Assembly: GCA_001797845.1 (NCBI GenBank) | Contig: MGQN01000020.1 | Coordinates: 94,255-100,066 of the forward strand | Source of the DNA: Deltaproteobacteria bacterium RBG_16_44_11 | GTDB lineage: Bacteria > Desulfobacterota > Syntrophia > Syntrophales > Smithellaceae | Reading direction: 5' to 3' | Length of the DNA stretch: 5,812 bases | The notes under the pieces: model-generated | Databases searched by the model: none | Told to the model about the DNA's origin: nothing | The model's input: only the letters and a program-made list of their open reading frames with translations | Program-made: the position numbers and the translations under genes | Shown here: piece after piece, positions 5,098 through 5,812 of the stretch | How the letters are laid out: the number at the start of each line of letters is the position of its first letter | Numbering within the stretch: position 1 is the first letter of the stretch

Positions 5098-5118
5098 TTG
5101 CCAGAGGCACAAAGTTTT
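5094..5118 (+). terminator. Weak candidate terminator of the ybaK-trx-nudix operon
   Basis: CTTCTTGCC (5094-5102) and GGCACAAAG (5106-5114) form a hairpin with an AGA loop, 4 inner and 3 outer base pairs around two mismatches, followed by TTTTGTT. The stem is imperfect and the T-run short, so termination may be partial or use another mechanism. Confidence 0.3.
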
Positions 5119-5147
5119 GTTAGACTTCTTTACAAGTTCGATATTAT
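5117..5147 (+). promoter_or_regulatory. Candidate promoter for the structured element and paaK-like gene
   Basis: TTGTTA (5117-5122) and TATTAT (5142-5147) are separated by 19 nt; start would fall near 5154, right at the first base of the 16-bp stem. An overlapping alternative is TTTACA (5129-5134) with TATACC (5152-5157) at 17 nt, which would start inside the stem. Neither is strong. Confidence 0.3.
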
Positions 5148-5152
5148 TAATT

Positions 5153-5275
5153 ATACCGAGTTGCATTCAAAAGATAACGAGGCGGCAAGGAGGAGGCTCC
5201 GCAAGCGTATTATTAATACGTTGAGGAAGCCGACGACGATGCCAACAAAATTAGCTAAAGAATGCGGCTTGGTAT
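5153..5275 (+). ncRNA. Putative structured RNA element (rod-like, 123 nt) upstream of the paaK-like gene
   Basis: The ends ATACCGAGTTGCATTC (5153-5168) and GAATGCGGCTTGGTAT (5260-5275) pair over 16 consecutive positions, with 13 Watson-Crick pairs and three G-U wobbles (5158-5270, 5161-5267, 5162-5266). Nested inside are GATAA/TTAGC (5173-5177 with 5251-5255, one mismatch), GGCA/TGCC (5184-5187 with 5240-5243), GGCTCC/GGAAGCC (5195-5200 with 5225-5231, one bulged A), and a tip hairpin (5204-5222) built on CGTATT-ATT-AATACG. All stems are compatible, giving one long rod. The wobbles are pairs only on the plus-strand transcript, which sets orientation. It ends 9 nt before the paaK ribosome binding site, so it may be a leader element of that gene, a separate small RNA, or a dispersed repeat transcribed here. 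I cannot assign it to a named RNA family. Confidence 0.6.
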
Positions 5276-5284
5276 CATAAAGAA

Positions 5285-5290
5285 GGGAGG
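5285..5290 (+). promoter_or_regulatory. Ribosome binding site of the paaK-like gene
   Basis: GGGAGG lies 8 nt before the ATG at 5299 and 9 nt after the end of the structured element, so folding of that element could in principle affect access to it. Confidence 0.8.
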
Positions 5291-5298
5291 CATCACCC

Positions 5299-5812
5299 AT
5301 GATCTATAACGAAGAGTTTGAAACCCTGCCCCGCGAAGCCTTGAAAGCCCTGCAACTCAAACGGCTTCAGCAGGTATTACAGCGAGCCTATCACACGGTG
5401 GGATTTTATAAAAAATCCCTTGATGCCGCCAAAATCACGCCGGACGACATAAAATCCACGGCGGATATAAAAAAGCTTCCCTTTATTACACGCAAAGACA
5501 TGCGCGATAATTACCCCTACGGTTTATTTTCCGTGCCCATGAGCAGTATTGTCCGCCTGCACGCCTCATCAGGCACCAGCGGCCGCTCTACTGTTTTCGG
5601 TTATACCAAACACGATATCGAAACATGGTCGGACCTCGTCGCGCGCTGTCTTGTCGCCGCAGGGCTGACAAAAAACGACATTATTCATAACGCGTTCGGT
5701 TACGGATTATTCACCGGCGGCTTGGGGCTGCACTATGGCGCGGAAAAAATCGGCGCCAGCGTCATCCCCATGTCCGGCGGCAACGCCAAAAGACAAATTA
5801 TGATCCTGCAGG
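5299..5812 (+). CDS. paaK: Phenylacetate-CoA ligase family protein, N-terminal part (cut by window edge)
   Basis: The frame is open from ATG 5299 to the right edge, giving 171 residues of a protein that is usually about 430. This adenylate-forming family activates phenylacetate or related aryl acids to CoA thioesters using ATP. Diagnostic segments are LPFITRKDMRDNYPYGLFSV (60-79), the ATP-binding loop HASSGTSGRSTVFGYT (88-103), the helix TWSDLVARCLVAAGLTKND (109-127), and FGYGLFTGGLGLHYGAEKIG (133-152) followed by VIPMSGGNAKRQ (155-166). The loop reads SGTSGRST instead of the common SGTTGKPT or close variants. A good ribosome binding site supports the start. In anaerobes with acyl-CoA dehydrogenase and ETF genes nearby it would fit aromatic acid use, but these genes are on opposite strands and not an operon. 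Family is firm; the exact substrate is inferred, and paralogs with other aryl substrates exist. Confidence 0.92.
   Translation, partial: MIYNEEFETLPREALKALQLKRLQQVLQRAYHTVGFYKKSLDAAKITPDDIKSTADIKKLPFITRKDMRDNYPYGLFSVPMSSIVRLHASSGTSGRSTVFGYTKHDIETWSDLVARCLVAAGLTKNDIIHNAFGYGLFTGGLGLHYGAEKIGASVIPMSGGNAKRQIMILQ

Larger units (their letters stand above)
5025..5298 (+). other. Intergenic region between the Nudix and paaK-like genes
   Basis: This 274-nt stretch contains no gene I can support. From left to right it holds short overlapping repeats including two CTTTAAAGC copies, a weak terminator-like hairpin, an AT-rich promoter-like segment, the structured element at 5153-5275, and the ribosome binding site of the paaK-like gene. 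A 60-codon frame from a TTG at 5098 to 5280 is open but crosses the structured element, has no ribosome binding site, and I do not regard it as coding. Confidence 0.65.

Noticed and set aside
5153..5275. Miniature transposable element with 16-nt terminal inverted repeats
   Set aside because: Three of the 16 positions match only as G-U in RNA, further nested helices are present, and no clear target-site duplication flanks the ends. A dispersed repeat is not excluded, and a genome-wide search would settle it.
5098..5280. Open frame of 60 codons on the plus strand, rich in Arg/Lys in the middle
   Set aside because: It begins at a TTG without a ribosome binding site and runs through all helices of the structured element; the basic residues come from the AGG/CGC-rich purine strand. 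RNA structure explains the sequence better.
1..5812. CRISPR array, tRNA, rRNA, insertion sequence or integrase
   Set aside because: No regularly spaced direct repeats, no cloverleaf with a CCA-side acceptor stem, no ribosomal RNA-like sequence and no transposase or recombinase motifs were seen.

Overview
The window looks like chromosomal DNA from an anaerobic, acid-degrading bacterium. The set of an acyl-CoA dehydrogenase with its electron transfer flavoprotein and a PaaK-type phenylacetate-CoA ligase, with moderate GC content and AT-rich gaps, suggests a syntrophic deltaproteobacterium (Desulfobacterota; Syntrophales such as Smithella or Syntrophus are my best guess). This placement is inference from gene content and style, not from a marker gene.

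Left half (minus strand, 1-2944). Read in the direction of transcription, a small one-helix membrane protein of unknown function (2944-2621) is followed by an acyl-CoA dehydrogenase (2519-1368, TTG start), etfB (1361-522) and etfA (535 to the window edge, cut off). The order acd-etfB-etfA, with a 6-nt gap and then a 14-nt overlap, marks a tightly coupled unit: the dehydrogenase oxidises an acyl-CoA and passes electrons to the EtfAB heterodimer. A short AT-rich inverted repeat and a weak promoter-like sequence lie just upstream of acd.

Middle (2945-3140) is a divergent intergenic region. It holds a perfect TATAAT box inside a 14-nt palindrome, followed by a strong ribosome binding site for the rightward genes.

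Right half (plus strand, 3141-5024). Three closely spaced genes follow: a YbaK-type Cys-tRNA(Pro) deacylase preceded by an 86-residue lysine-rich histone H1-like tail; a thioredoxin preceded by two tandem zinc ribbons; and a Nudix hydrolase of the ADP-ribose pyrophosphatase type. They look like a small housekeeping or stress-type operon (translation quality control, thiol redox, nucleotide sanitation); a joint function is not shown by the sequence.

Right end (5025-5812). A 274-nt gap contains a confusing set of short repeats and then a strongly self-complementary element (5153-5275) whose ends pair over 16 bp, three of them G-U wobbles. I read it as a structured RNA or RNA-forming repeat, encoded on the plus strand. 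It ends 9 nt before the ribosome binding site of a phenylacetate-CoA ligase gene that runs off the right edge. This element is the strongest candidate for something undescribed here. The two gene fusions (lysine tail plus tRNA-editing domain; double zinc ribbon plus thioredoxin) come next.
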